This document shows positions 8,944 to 17,508 of a DNA stretch of 64,000 bases, piece after piece. The stretch is from Granulosicoccus sp036478565 (lineage in GTDB: Bacteria > Pseudomonadota > Gammaproteobacteria > Granulosicoccales > Granulosicoccaceae): contig OZ245050.1 of assembly GCA_965224525.1 (NCBI GenBank), forward strand, positions 4,154,001-4,218,000. The letters run 5' to 3'. The position numbers and the translations under genes are program-made. Each line of letters opens with the position of its first letter. Position 1 is the first letter of the stretch. The notes beneath the pieces are model-generated. The model made no database searches. It saw only the letters and a list, made by a program, of their open reading frames with translations, and had not been told where the DNA came from.

Positions 8944-9429
8944 ATGAAACACCCGACCCTCGCTGGATTATCACTTTTTCTAGCAATCATATCCGGCTGC
9001 GCAAAAGAAGAGACCGACTACTGCCAGTACCTTTCAATTGATGAGGCAAAGAAATTTAATGCAACCATCGATGAAGCAAACATGCATCAGGCAGAGCTTA
9101 TGAAGTATTGCATCTACGGCAAAAACGGCTCAACCATTATGGCGGTGTCGCTGGACCAGTCCCTCAACTATCACCCGGCGCAAGTGCTAAGAACAATAGC
9201 AAAACACGCTCCGAGGAAATACGATGAAGTCATCGCTCTGCATGACGTAGGCGATCAGGCGGCTGTGCTGTTTTCAGGCGACAAAAAAAATAAAGCCATA
9301 CTGGTCAAGCTCATCGCACAAAATAAAGACTATTCAATTCTGATTGACACACCTGAACTCGCATCACCAAAAGAGCCAGGATTTGAAGTATTGAAGAACA
9401 TGGCGGGTACTATTCTGTCTCGAATATGA
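8944..9429 (+). CDS. Small lipoprotein of unknown function
   Basis: The start is set at the ATG at 8944 because it places a classic lipoprotein signal peptide at the N-terminus: MKHPTLAG, a hydrophobic stretch, then the lipobox ISGC with the cysteine at residue 18. An upstream in-frame start at 8896 would bury this signal. The mature 140-odd residues contain three further cysteine/aromatic clusters (DYCQYL, KYCIYG) that could form a disulfide and no transmembrane helix. A lone serine at +3 after ISGC-A-K gives no clear inner-membrane retention signal, so outer-membrane attachment is plausible. I do not recognise the family. No operon partner is visible. Confidence 0.7.
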   Translation: MKHPTLAGLSLFLAIISGCAKEETDYCQYLSIDEAKKFNATIDEANMHQAELMKYCIYGKNGSTIMAVSLDQSLNYHPAQVLRTIAKHAPRKYDEVIALHDVGDQAAVLFSGDKKNKAILVKLIAQNKDYSILIDTPELASPKEPGFEVLKNMAGTILSRI

Positions 9430-9546
9430 GCATGTCACCCACTACCTGAAATCGAAAACATACTTTAGCAACTACCGCGCACTTGCTACCATTGACGCTG
9501 TAAATCCGCCCACAGTGATTACCTCGACAGAATAGCAGCCTGACTA

Positions 9547-10017
9547 TTAACTATCACGCGGAACACTACCGCCCTGATGCCAATCCAGTGCACGCGCAAC
9601 AGCCTGATGCAATTGCGAAGCACTAGCACTATCTTTCCTGGCCACAACCAGTGTGCCGGCATTCTGGAAACCAATCTCGATTTTCCAAATGGTTGTCGCA
9701 ACGAAGGCATGCCAGGCAGCGAATAGCATCAGAACAAGGCTGGCGATCAGAGCCATCCACGCAACCAGCACAGGCAGGGATTCGCGCAGCAAATGCAGTC
9801 CTGAAAAAACAATAAGCAGCAAGGATACGAAAAATACCGCAGTGGCTGTGATTCGCGGCGGCTCTATTTTGTTCAGGGACAAACGAACGATATGACTAAC
9901 CGCGTGACTGCTGTCTTCTATTTGCAACCAGGTGGGCGTCACCCGGATATCCTCATCAGAAAACAATATCACATTGTCCGGTAACACAGCTTCGTTACTG
10001 CGCGCACCTGTACTCAA
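9547..10017 (-). CDS. DUF6232-like membrane protein
   Basis: This is a 156-residue protein. The N-terminal 55 residues (VILFSDEDIRVTPTWLQI, then HIVRLSLNKIEPP) match the layout of DUF6232 proteins: a short beta-rich stretch with an FSDxxIxVT start and a line on residue preferences before the membrane part. Two hydrophobic helices follow at about 58-77 and 84-105 (LFVSLLLIVFSG-like and LVAWMALIASLVLMLFAAW). The soluble tail ends with a possible short helix. Its ATG overlaps the stop of the SnoaL-like gene by 4 bp, so the two are translationally coupled. The function is unknown. Confidence 0.65.
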   Translation of the reverse strand: MSTGARSNEAVLPDNVILFSDEDIRVTPTWLQIEDSSHAVSHIVRLSLNKIEPPRITATAVFFVSLLLIVFSGLHLLRESLPVLVAWMALIASLVLMLFAAWHAFVATTIWKIEIGFQNAGTLVVARKDSASASQLHQAVARALDWHQGGSVPRDS

Positions 10018-10625
10018 TGCAGCACCGGCGGTGGCTCTGGCGGCGAATACTCATCGTCGTCAAAATCGTCGGCGTCATCAAACTCGGCCATCGCCATGTC
10101 GAAATCCAGATCAGGTTCATGGGAAGCATGATGCAGCAGCATACGCCAGCCGCCGTCTTCCAGATGGAATATATTGGTCGATAGCATGACGCTGACAACT
10201 TCATTTTCCAGTGAGATCTCCTCCCTTACCAGGTGCACAGCCAGATTCTCGTTGCCGGTATGCAGCGCATCCACAATAGAGAAGCTCAACGTGGGTGAGT
10301 CGCTGAACATTTCCTGAAAACTCTGCAATACATCAAACCGACCTTCGATGCGCAGTGAGCCCGGGTGGATGCAAACGATGCTCTCATCCCTCGACCAGAC
10401 TTCATCAAGCGCAGCCATATCGCCCCGTTCGATGGCATCGTAGAACGCGGTTTCTGCAGCGTCTGGAGTTTTGAAGAGTCTGCTCAAAGGACTGTATAGC
10501 TGGTGTCGATGACAGATGATACCAGCGCACAGCGGCAAATCGGCTCTTGCGCTTTTCCACCACTGAATCGGCATACAGCTAAACAGCGAAGCGGTGACCC
10601 GACCTGGCCTGGAATAACCAGGCAA
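10014..10625 (-). CDS. SnoaL-like / DUF4440 (NTF2-fold) protein
   Basis: The NTF2-like fold runs from about residue 52 (TPDAAETAFYDAIERGD) through AALDEVWSRDESIVCIHP to about residue 165 (LEDGGWRMLLHHAS). This is the pattern of stand-alone SnoaL-like or DUF4440 proteins, many of which bind small ligands; no catalytic residue can be assigned. The C-terminus is a striking acidic tail (DFDMAMAEFDDADDFDDDEY) ending in a proline cluster. The first 46 residues lie outside the domain, so the true start may be the TTG at 10487 (giving 157 residues), although no Shine-Dalgarno is visible there. It is coupled to the DUF6232-like gene and follows cysQ on the same strand. Confidence 0.65.
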   Translation of the reverse strand: MPGYSRPGRVTASLFSCMPIQWWKSARADLPLCAGIICHRHQLYSPLSRLFKTPDAAETAFYDAIERGDMAALDEVWSRDESIVCIHPGSLRIEGRFDVLQSFQEMFSDSPTLSFSIVDALHTGNENLAVHLVREEISLENEVVSVMLSTNIFHLEDGGWRMLLHHASHEPDLDFDMAMAEFDDADDFDDDEYSPPEPPPVLH

Positions 10626-10675
10626 ATACCGAACTCAGGCCCGTGAATTCACCCAACAAAGATCCGACCCTGATC

Positions 10676-11500
10676 CTAGCTCAAACCTGCTGGCAAGTGC
10701 CCCTGCCAGTCAACACGATCATCACCAAATACCACAAATGGCGGATTGATCAAAGATTCGCGCATGTTGTAACGTAAATCCTCTAGCTGGACATTGGTGA
10801 TGTGCCCGCCCGCCTCCTCGACGATACACTGTGCCGCCGCAGTATCCCACTCGCCGGTCGGTCCGAGCCGAGCATAGACATCGGCAGCACCTTCGGCCAC
10901 AAGACAGGACTTCAGCGCAGAGCCCATGGGAATTTCATCATGCTCACCCAAGTGGTCGAGAAACTCCTGCAACTTGGGGCCGGTCGTCGGGCAGCGACTT
11001 CTGGCAACCGTCAGGCGATCTGACGGCGCATTGCGTACGTGGATTGCAACGGGCTCCTCACTGCCAACCTGCTTCCAGGCACCGCCATCACGTCGCGCGT
11101 AGTAGGCAACATCAAGCACCGGTGCAACAATGACACCCAGCACCGGCCGACTGTCGACAATCAGCGCTATATTGACTGAGAACTCGCCATTTCTACGTAA
11201 AAACTCACGCGTACCATCCAGCGGGTCGACAAGCCAATAGGCCTGCCACTCGTGACGAGTTGAATAGGGAACCGCTTCAGATTCCTCAGACAAAACAGGC
11301 AGTCGAGGTTCAAACTCTGACAAACCTTCGACAATCAGGTCATGTGCAACCAGATCCGCAGTGGTCAGCGGCGAGTTGTCTTGTTTGCGGGTAACTTCGT
11401 AGTCGCCGGCGTAAACTTCAGCAATACGGGATCCGGCCTCACGGGCCAGTTCCAGCACTGCCTGGGTTAACGATTCGGTCAACTCGGGTGAGAGACTCAT
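10676..11500 (-). CDS. cysQ: 3'(2'),5'-bisphosphate nucleotidase CysQ
   Basis: It removes the 3' phosphate of PAP, the by-product of sulfate assimilation and of carrier-protein phosphopantetheine transfer; it also acts on PAPS. The inositol-monophosphatase superfamily metal sites are present: the E of VLSEESEA near residue 75, DPLDGTREF near 97, and WDTAAAQCIVEEAGG near 220. The ATG at 11500 (MSLSPELTES) is preferred to one 14 codons upstream because the family starts close to the first helix. The 274-residue length fits CysQ. Its neighbours, the SnoaL-like and DUF6232-like genes, follow on the same strand and may be co-transcribed. The gsp operon ends about 150 bp upstream. Confidence 0.88.
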   Translation of the reverse strand: MSLSPELTESLTQAVLELAREAGSRIAEVYAGDYEVTRKQDNSPLTTADLVAHDLIVEGLSEFEPRLPVLSEESEAVPYSTRHEWQAYWLVDPLDGTREFLRRNGEFSVNIALIVDSRPVLGVIVAPVLDVAYYARRDGGAWKQVGSEEPVAIHVRNAPSDRLTVARSRCPTTGPKLQEFLDHLGEHDEIPMGSALKSCLVAEGAADVYARLGPTGEWDTAAAQCIVEEAGGHITNVQLEDLRYNMRESLINPPFVVFGDDRVDWQGHLPAGLS

Positions 11501-11647
11501 ATCGGCAGAACATTTCCAGTACTGGACAGGTAGCGGTCGCATGGCAGAATCATTAAGGTTTTACAAAGTCGGTTCTGCGAGGCAGTGCTCGTCGAGCCAA
11601 AACTATATGCGGGCAATTCATTCATTCCTGTCGATCTGCGACGCCTC

Positions 11648-12439
11648 TTACATCATTCGGTTAACATTGCCGGACTGCTTGATACGATATTGTCCTTGCG
11701 CATCAGGCCGCCCGATACGCTTGAGCACATTGAGTAGCTGGGGCGGCGCAGAGCTCGCCGGTGTCAGTACCAGGTCTGTAGAATAATCACCGTTGCGCGC
11801 AAAACTGACCTTGCCATCGATAGCCACATCACCGCCAGCTGCAGCAACCAACGCCACATGTGACTCGTCACCTTCAGGTGCAACATTAATATCAATCTTG
11901 CCCAGCGATGCACTTAGCTGCGGGCCAAAAGCTGCCGTAGCCAACACTGCATCTGACCAGCTCAACGAGCCTTCCAGCGCTGTCAGCAAATTGTTTTGCA
12001 GCGTGATTCTCGCAAACTCACCGTTTAGACGACCACTAAACGAGGCAACAGGAACCGGCAATAGCGGCTCAAGTTCCTTTGCACTCGCATTGAACTTAAA
12101 ATCGCTTACTGCGATATCACCGTTCCAGCGGCGCGTTACATTGCCTTCGCCACCACCGCCATAGCCATCAAAACTGATGACGGCCCCTGCACCACCTTTA
12201 AGCAGTGACGAAGGACTCAAGCGCCAGGCGACATTGCTGAATTCAAGCGGTAGTAGGTCATCGGTGGAGCGCACCGTATTCACTTTGCCGCTGTAGAGTT
12301 TTCCGCTTACACCTTCCAGTGCAACGGCTCCCAGTTGCGGACGAATGCGGTCAACTACTGGCGCGGCCGGAAAAAACGCCACCATTGCAACGACGTACGC
12401 CAGTACGCCCAGCAGGATGAGGCGCAAAATCCGCATCAA
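11648..12439 (-). CDS. gspN: Type II secretion system protein N
   Basis: GspN is an accessory component found in only some type II systems; its exact role is unsettled. The 263-residue product has one N-terminal membrane helix (about 5-24, ILLGVLAYVVAMVAFFPAAPV) and a periplasmic domain with GVSGKLYSG near residue 44 and repeated beta-strand pattern (SFDGYGGGGEG, LNGEFARITL). It resembles the AsmA/TamB-like repeats of the family. Its start overlaps the end of gspM by 4 bp, and it is the last gene of the minus-strand gsp operon. Its position after gspM is what mainly fixes the name. Confidence 0.85.
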   Translation of the reverse strand: MMRILRLILLGVLAYVVAMVAFFPAAPVVDRIRPQLGAVALEGVSGKLYSGKVNTVRSTDDLLPLEFSNVAWRLSPSSLLKGGAGAVISFDGYGGGGEGNVTRRWNGDIAVSDFKFNASAKELEPLLPVPVASFSGRLNGEFARITLQNNLLTALEGSLSWSDAVLATAAFGPQLSASLGKIDINVAPEGDESHVALVAAAGGDVAIDGKVSFARNGDYSTDLVLTPASSAPPQLLNVLKRIGRPDAQGQYRIKQSGNVNRMM

Positions 12440-12933
12440 CCCAGCTCCATATTGAAGCGCGCGCTGACTTTACCAGTATCCTTGCTGCGCGTGAAATTAA
12501 TGGTGGTTATCTGCAGACCATACATTTCCAGTTCCGCAATAACCTGCACCAGCTTGTCGAATTCCACTTGTGTAAATTTCACACGGGCGCCTGTGCCACC
12601 ATCACCATTCTTGCTGCCTGTTGGATCAACACCTTGCGGTTGCTCAATGCCGGCTTTGCTGATCACTTCAGTGATTAACAGATACGGTGGTTTTCCTTCC
12701 CGGTCCCGTTTATCTCCACCACCAGCACCGCGATTGGCGTCAAGCGTTGCGGCTCCTTGCTGCAGAAATTCGAGCGTTTCGGTTTTCGCTTTTAGCGCCT
12801 GACGCGTCGTAGACAGATTTGATTGCATGGGATACAAAACCAATGCGTACAGCATGCCGAGCAACACCAGAGCGCTCACCAGCAGAACGATGATTCGGTC
12901 GCGCGGAGATTGTCGCAAAAACCAGTCTTTCAT
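12436..12933 (-). CDS. gspM: Type II secretion system protein M
   Basis: GspM is a bitopic inner-membrane protein that partners GspL and helps hold the assembly ATPase at the membrane. The 165 residues start MKDWFLRQSPRDR, the typical short cytosolic piece, followed by one membrane helix (about 15-33, IIVLLVSALVLLGMLYALV) and a coiled-coil stretch (LSTTRQALKAKTETLEFL). The C-terminal periplasmic domain is ferredoxin-like in this family (GARVKFTQVEFDKLVQVIAEL). A glycine-rich loop at GANRGAGGGDKR is unusually flexible. It lies 34 bp after gspL and overlaps gspN by 4 bp. Confidence 0.9.
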   Translation of the reverse strand: MKDWFLRQSPRDRIIVLLVSALVLLGMLYALVLYPMQSNLSTTRQALKAKTETLEFLQQGAATLDANRGAGGGDKRDREGKPPYLLITEVISKAGIEQPQGVDPTGSKNGDGGTGARVKFTQVEFDKLVQVIAELEMYGLQITTINFTRSKDTGKVSARFNMELG

Positions 12934-12967
12934 GATGACCTGCCTAAGCTGGAAAATTCAGTTGAAA

Positions 12968-14182
12968 TCATTCAATTTCCACGCGGCCACGCACGCCTCC
13001 GTCTTCACGATTTGCCGATTTCACGGTCATCTTCAAGCTGCCACGGCCAGCCAGTTCAGTGCTGAGGGCGTCCAGTGTTGCGACCGTATCGGTTGTCAGG
13101 TCAAGGTTGAAACGCCCATTACGGTAACTGATTGAACGCAGCTGAGTCTGTGGCTGGGTTTCAAGCGCGCTGACAATTTGCCCGAGCCTGGCGATAAAGC
13201 CACCTGTGCCGCCGGCACCCAGTTTATCGAGCGCACTTTGCATCTGCTTTTTCGGGCGAACCATACGCACACCCGGCAATGCTTGTTCAAACGCGGCTTT
13301 AATATCGCTGTCGATAGCAATTTCCTGCCGCTTCAGTTGCCGGTAATCAAGCCAGGTACTGGCAAGCAGCGCCAGAGCCAGAGCACCAAGCAGCGCCGCG
13401 CTCCACCGCCAGGGCTTCCAGATCTTGTCGAAACCCATTTTAGGGCTGTAATCGCCCTGCAGCAGGTTGATCCGCGGCGCATTGGCAAGACCACTGGCGT
13501 ACAACGCCAGACGGTCGTCACAATGGCGAGTCTCCACTTCAATGCCATCCGGGATGTCCAGAAAAACTTCAGGAACGGTACTGAACATCACCAGAGAGGC
13601 CGCACTGTCTTCTGGCAGATTGGCACGCGCACCATTGAGCATGATGCCAACCATGTCGGCTTCGGCGGAAAAGCCCTTGTAGCCGTTCAGGCGTACGACG
13701 GTCGAGTCATTGTCGTAGAGTGCGGTCCATTGCGTTACGCCGTCACGTCCTTCATCGAATTTCGGTAATGCCAGAGTCTCTGGGACGATTTCACCAGGCC
13801 GCAAACCCGCCTCCATACATTGCGCCGCCACCGTGTCCATAGTGTCGCGACCGATTACCGCTACCGGGTAGTTATCGTTCTTGTCTTTGCTGCCCAATGC
13901 AAAGTGCAGTTTTTCAACATCATCAGCCAGCTGTTCTTCAAGGGCATACGGCACCGCCTGTTGCGCTCGCGCCAGAGAGCCACCAGGTACAGCTGCTTCT
14001 GACAGCAAGACATCGTCACCTGGCAGCACCAGTGTTGCACGGCGCCCTTCGACGGCATGGGCGGCCTCTGACAGCGATCCTTCGACAGGTGCAGACACCA
14101 GCTTGCCGCTATCGTCGGCCACTGCCCAGCGAGCGTTATCTTGGCCAACCTGCGGCAGGTGAATAATAATGTGTTTCGACAA
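12968..14182 (-). CDS. gspL: Type II secretion system protein L
   Basis: GspL recruits the secretion ATPase GspE through an actin-like cytoplasmic domain and binds GspM in the periplasm. The cytoplasmic domain runs to about residue 235, one membrane helix follows at about 253-272 (WRWSAALLGALALALLAS), and the periplasmic ferredoxin-like domain ends near residue 404. The start codon is TTG at 14182 (MSKHIIIHLPQ), supported by an AAGGAA Shine-Dalgarno about 7 bases before it; no ATG fits as well. It sits 18 bp after gspK. The cognate gspE is not in this operon, so the partner ATPase is encoded elsewhere. Confidence 0.92.
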   Translation of the reverse strand: MSKHIIIHLPQVGQDNARWAVADDSGKLVSAPVEGSLSEAAHAVEGRRATLVLPGDDVLLSEAAVPGGSLARAQQAVPYALEEQLADDVEKLHFALGSKDKNDNYPVAVIGRDTMDTVAAQCMEAGLRPGEIVPETLALPKFDEGRDGVTQWTALYDNDSTVVRLNGYKGFSAEADMVGIMLNGARANLPEDSAASLVMFSTVPEVFLDIPDGIEVETRHCDDRLALYASGLANAPRINLLQGDYSPKMGFDKIWKPWRWSAALLGALALALLASTWLDYRQLKRQEIAIDSDIKAAFEQALPGVRMVRPKKQMQSALDKLGAGGTGGFIARLGQIVSALETQPQTQLRSISYRNGRFNLDLTTDTVATLDALSTELAGRGSLKMTVKSANREDGGVRGRVEIE

Positions 14183-14200
14183 ACCGGTTCCTTATCCTTT

Positions 14201-15340
14201 CTACAAAGTATCTCGCGACCGAAAAATTACTCGCGTCTTACCTTCGTTGTTGCGTTCAAACAAGGTGTACTGTGACAACTTGATGCCTTCTGTCGCGACA
14301 TCAATACGTACCTGAAAATAACTGGACTGCACACCGTAAGAGCCTGGCGGGGCGATTGCGTTACCAGAATCAGCAGAATCCACTGCCTGATCAAACAACA
14401 GTGTGCTCTCGTAGGGCGTCAGATCCCGCTCCTGCTCAAGAGTATCCGGACCGTCATCCGCCGTCAGGTCAAAAATGTCTTCGCACTCCGGGTAGTCCTC
14501 ATAGGCGCCGGTGTCCCAGCGCGACAAGTCGGATGCCAGTGGTTTGATCTCGTCCGATAACGATGCCAGCACTTCGGGGCTTGCCGTATTTACGTTAATC
14601 GACACAGGGCCATTGGCGGTTGGCAGTGCAGCGATATGCGGCAGCAACAGCTTGTAGTCTTCACTCTCTTGTTTGACTGCGCTACTAAAACCCTTGACCA
14701 GCTGTAGTTCGCTGACACTGACAAACGGCGCATTGGCTGCACGATATGAGGTTTCTAGACTGGTGTAGAAATCATCCTCTGCACCCTCTGGAATGGTCGC
14801 ATTCACGTCTTTGTCAATCCAGTCAACAACGGCCTGCACTTTTGTCTGGTCGATGGCAAGCTCAGCCAGAAGCCTGCCAAGCTGTTCAACATACTGCGGT
14901 ACGGCCTCGCCATTTTCATTTATCAGGTTATTCAGGTTGAAATGCCCCTGCATATCGACAACGCAACCCTGGATCGCAGCATTGTCGATGGGTATGGGCG
15001 GAATTGTCTGTGCCCAGTCATCATCCAGCGAATCTGAATTCTCCCTCAGCCCATCCCGCCGGTCACGAAACAACAGAGCCGCGGCAAAACGTTCTCCGCT
15101 GACACCAAAATTGCGTGCCTGCTCCATCAGCCCTTCATTGCGTTCGCGCTGAAGGTCCAGCTGCTGCCGACTTGCAATAGCCACTATGGTTATAGTCCCT
15201 AATGCGACAACCAGCATGGCCATTACGATGGCAATACCCGATTGACGCGACGGTAAGGCCTGAATTCGACGGGCCGACTTGCAGGGGTTCGATCCGGACC
15301 CCAGCCAGTATGACAGTGTTATGGCGCTCATGTACTTCAT
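14201..15340 (-). CDS. gspK: Type II secretion system minor pseudopilin K
   Basis: GspK is the large minor pseudopilin that forms the tip of the pseudopilus with GspI and GspJ. The prepilin-like N-terminus is QSGIAIVMAMLVVALGT (about residues 33-50); as in other GspK proteins the usual glutamate at +5 is missing after the processing glycine. A large globular domain follows with the Ca-binding-type loop region and the motif INVNTASPEVLASL near residue 248. The 379 residues are normal for GspK. The initiating ATG overlaps the gspJ stop (ATGA). A non-canonical long leader of about 34 residues precedes the processing site. Confidence 0.92.
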   Translation of the reverse strand: MKYMSAITLSYWLGSGSNPCKSARRIQALPSRQSGIAIVMAMLVVALGTITIVAIASRQQLDLQRERNEGLMEQARNFGVSGERFAAALLFRDRRDGLRENSDSLDDDWAQTIPPIPIDNAAIQGCVVDMQGHFNLNNLINENGEAVPQYVEQLGRLLAELAIDQTKVQAVVDWIDKDVNATIPEGAEDDFYTSLETSYRAANAPFVSVSELQLVKGFSSAVKQESEDYKLLLPHIAALPTANGPVSINVNTASPEVLASLSDEIKPLASDLSRWDTGAYEDYPECEDIFDLTADDGPDTLEQERDLTPYESTLLFDQAVDSADSGNAIAPPGSYGVQSSYFQVRIDVATEGIKLSQYTLFERNNEGKTRVIFRSRDTL

Positions 15341-15936
15341 CCCGGCAGCGCAAACACGCGGCTTATCTCGCCAAAATCGTCAAGTTCAAGGATGAATTCT
15401 ATTGCCAATGGCATGCCCGGATTTTCCAGGTCCGGCGGTGGCCAGCTTTCCTGCCACTCACCGCCCGGATCCAAAAAACGCATACGTACATCGACAACCT
15501 CGTCGAGCAACTGGCGACGGCGTGTCGGCGCTTCATCGGTAGGGTCGAGGTGAAACCAGTACTGGCGGATCAAGCGATCCTCTTCCAGCGTATACGCGAC
15601 ACGTTGTAAATTCGAGCGCGGAGGCGTGACATCAGCCGCCGGGTTGCTCCAGCCAGCACGTGTAAATTCAAAGAAGCTCTCGCCTTCTATATTGAGCTGC
15701 AAGGCGGGTAAGGCTGCATCGACCGCTGAACGAGTCGGTCGGTTGGCAATCTGCGTGATGTCCTCGGCCATCCAGTAGAAGGTTCGCTGCAAGTCGCTCA
15801 TGCGATCAGACAGCTCATAGATACTGTCTCGTGTGGTATTGATCTGAAACAGCATCTGAAAACCTGCAGTACCCAGCACCGCCAACAGAAACATGGCGAC
15901 CAGAAGCTCGATCAATGTAAATCCCGAACGCTTCAT
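15337..15936 (-). CDS. gspJ: Type II secretion system minor pseudopilin J
   Basis: This is a minor pseudopilin of the GspI-J-K tip complex. The class III leader MKRSG is followed by FTLIELLVAMFLLAVLG, with the conserved glutamate at +5 after cleavage. The globular domain contains the family pattern MSDLQRTFYWMAEDITQIANRPTR near residue 43 and ends RVFALPG. At 199 residues it is the usual size. It is joined to gspI and gspK by 4-bp overlaps at each end, which indicates translational coupling through the middle of the operon. Confidence 0.92.
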   Translation of the reverse strand: MKRSGFTLIELLVAMFLLAVLGTAGFQMLFQINTTRDSIYELSDRMSDLQRTFYWMAEDITQIANRPTRSAVDAALPALQLNIEGESFFEFTRAGWSNPAADVTPPRSNLQRVAYTLEEDRLIRQYWFHLDPTDEAPTRRRQLLDEVVDVRMRFLDPGGEWQESWPPPDLENPGMPLAIEFILELDDFGEISRVFALPG

Positions 15937-16322
15937 TGTCGCAATTCCGGGTTGCCGACAAATCCGGTAGAACGATAAATATAACTGTCGACATCCTTTT
16001 CGAGGCGAACCTCAACATCGATCCGTCGTAAATCTGCATCGGCCACTTTCTGTGTGCGAGTACGAACAAACCACTCGAAGCGGCCCATGGTGACTTCTGT
16101 ATTAGTCGTACCAACATCAGGCCAGGATGGCAATACCTGTAGCTGTGTCAGAGTGTTGCTGGATACCCAACGGGCAAACTCGCGCTCGCGCAGATGATCG
16201 GCGCGCCAGGCACTGGCACCTGCCGAGCTCACCAGCGCAGCAACACCGACGGCAAGTATGGTCATCGCAACCAGTACCTCAATCAGCGTGAAACCCTTGT
16301 TTTTTCGTGTTTTTTGCATCAA
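15933..16322 (-). CDS. gspI: Type II secretion system minor pseudopilin I
   Basis: This is the smallest of the tip pseudopilins, which initiates pseudopilus assembly. The leader MMQKTRKNKG precedes FTLIEVLVAMTILAVGVAAL, with glutamate at +5. The short globular part contains ASAWRADHLREREFARWVSSNTLTQLQ, the conserved GspI helix and W-V-xx-N-x-L pattern, and ends in the beta-rich VEVRLEKD segment. The 129 residues match the family. It is coupled by 4-bp overlaps to gspH before it and gspJ after it. Confidence 0.93.
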   Translation of the reverse strand: MMQKTRKNKGFTLIEVLVAMTILAVGVAALVSSAGASAWRADHLREREFARWVSSNTLTQLQVLPSWPDVGTTNTEVTMGRFEWFVRTRTQKVADADLRRIDVEVRLEKDVDSYIYRSTGFVGNPELRQ

Positions 16323-16891
16323 GAGCCTTCGATCTTCTCAACCACAATCGGATTGATTTCACCCGTGGTTACCTGATGTCGGAACTCCCCTTCCGAATCG
16401 CTGACGACAATGCGAAAGTCAGGCATGATTTCGCCGTTGGATAAAAACAGCACATGCGGTTTTAAGGGATCTTCATCGGTCGCCTCAGCAAGCTCTTCTT
16501 CGAGCTCGCCAAGGACGATTGGCACACCAGAGATGTCTACTTCAAATTCGGTCTCCACACCAGTTTCACGGTATTGCAAACGTTCATCATCAAACAACTG
16601 CCAGCTACTATCACCATCGTCGCCTTCGACCAGTATGAAGAACTCATATGAAGTTGGATGAAAGCGGATACCAAACTGCTGGCGTGAGTAGACAGCCTGA
16701 TCAGCCGCAAGCTGCATGATAAGACCGGTGCGAATGGCGGTGTCCTGAATGCTCTTGCCAACATTGCGGAATTCGATGTTGAGCACCACAGCGCCCACCA
16801 GTATGGCGACGATGGTAATCGTCACCAGTAACTCGATTAGTGTAAAACCGAATTGCCGGGCACATGCTTTGCCGGGAACCCGCCGCCGCAT
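16319..16891 (-). CDS. gspH: Type II secretion system minor pseudopilin H
   Basis: GspH is the minor pseudopilin thought to connect the tip complex with the GspG fibre. The start at 16891 (MRRRVPGKACARQFG) is chosen because the open frame further upstream runs into gspG and adds 52 residues before the prepilin signal, while this ATG gives a normal positively charged leader. Processing would follow the glycine before FTLIELLVTITIVAILVGAVV. The globular domain shows LIMQLAADQAVYSRQQFGIRF, the usual GspH helix. A leader of 15 residues and a mature chain of about 175 fit the family. It starts 58 bp after gspG and overlaps gspI by 4 bp. Confidence 0.88.
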   Translation of the reverse strand: MRRRVPGKACARQFGFTLIELLVTITIVAILVGAVVLNIEFRNVGKSIQDTAIRTGLIMQLAADQAVYSRQQFGIRFHPTSYEFFILVEGDDGDSSWQLFDDERLQYRETGVETEFEVDISGVPIVLGELEEELAEATDEDPLKPHVLFLSNGEIMPDFRIVVSDSEGEFRHQVTTGEINPIVVEKIEGS

Positions 16892-16949
16892 TATTGCAGA
16901 CCCGTATGCAGGTCTTTCCGCGATCACTGGCAGTCGACGGCAAAGACGA

Positions 16950-17387
16950 CTATTCCGCTTCGAGGTTACTGATATCCGCATCGAATTCTTCGCCGCCCTC
17001 AGCACCATCATTGCCAAGTGAAACGATTTCAAAGTCCGAGCCTTCACTCTGATAGAGGTAATCCCGACCCCAAGGATCCTTGGTCAGCTTCTTGATATAG
17101 CCGCCGGATTTCCAGTTGGCAGGCTCCGGATCGCCGCTAGGTTTTTCCACCAACGCTTCCAGCCCCTGCTCGGTTGACGGGTAACCGAAATTGTCCAGCT
17201 TGTAGAGATCGAGGGCCGCGCCGATGGTGGCGATGTCGTTTTTCGCCCGAACGACTCTGGCCTCATTTGGTCGATCCATAATCAACGGCACAACTGTTGC
17301 GCCAAGAATTGCGATGATGGCGACCACCACCATGATCTCGATCAACGTGAAACCGTTTTGCATTCCGCGTCGTGACTGTTTGCCCAT
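16950..17387 (-). CDS. gspG: Type II secretion system major pseudopilin
   Basis: GspG polymerises into the pseudopilus that pushes folded substrates through the secretin. The leader MGKQSRRGMQNG precedes FTLIEIMVVVAIIAILGATVVP, with glutamate at +5, followed by the extremely conserved ARVVRAKNDIATIGAALDLYKLDN and YPSTEQGLEALV. The C-terminal Ca-binding loop DPWGRDYLY...SLGNDGAEGG is complete. The 145-residue length is standard. It is the first gene of the minus-strand gsp operon here; gspC, gspD, gspE and gspF, which normally precede it, are absent, and instead a rhombosortase diverges from the shared 112-121 bp intergenic region. Confidence 0.96.
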   Translation of the reverse strand: MGKQSRRGMQNGFTLIEIMVVVAIIAILGATVVPLIMDRPNEARVVRAKNDIATIGAALDLYKLDNFGYPSTEQGLEALVEKPSGDPEPANWKSGGYIKKLTKDPWGRDYLYQSEGSDFEIVSLGNDGAEGGEEFDADISNLEAE

Positions 17388-17458
17388 AAGGCTTCGTTCT
17401 CCAGTATTCTCAGGTTTTCAGACTCGGAACTGATTCCAGGCCCGGGTAATTAATACAT

Positions 17459-17484
17459 CTGCAGGAGGATAGCACCGCCTGCAG
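17459..17484. promoter_or_regulatory. Inverted repeat between gspG and rhombosortase
   Basis: CTGCAGG at 17459-17465 is repeated in inverse as CCTGCAG at 17478-17484, separated by 12 bases, in the short intergenic space between two divergent genes. A two-turn palindrome at this position could be an operator controlling both directions, or a hairpin in the leader of the rhombosortase transcript. It is seen once and no regulator is known. Confidence 0.35.
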
Positions 17485-17508
17485 CGGCTATGACTCAACT
17501 TGAAGCGA

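Noticed and set aside
8489..8986. 165-codon minus-strand ORF
   Set aside because: It overlaps the start of a lipoprotein gene on the opposite strand and shows no motif; kept only as a note in the gene-poor region.
12335..12802. 155-codon plus-strand frame
   Set aside because: It is antisense to gspM and gspN and has no ribosome site or domain.
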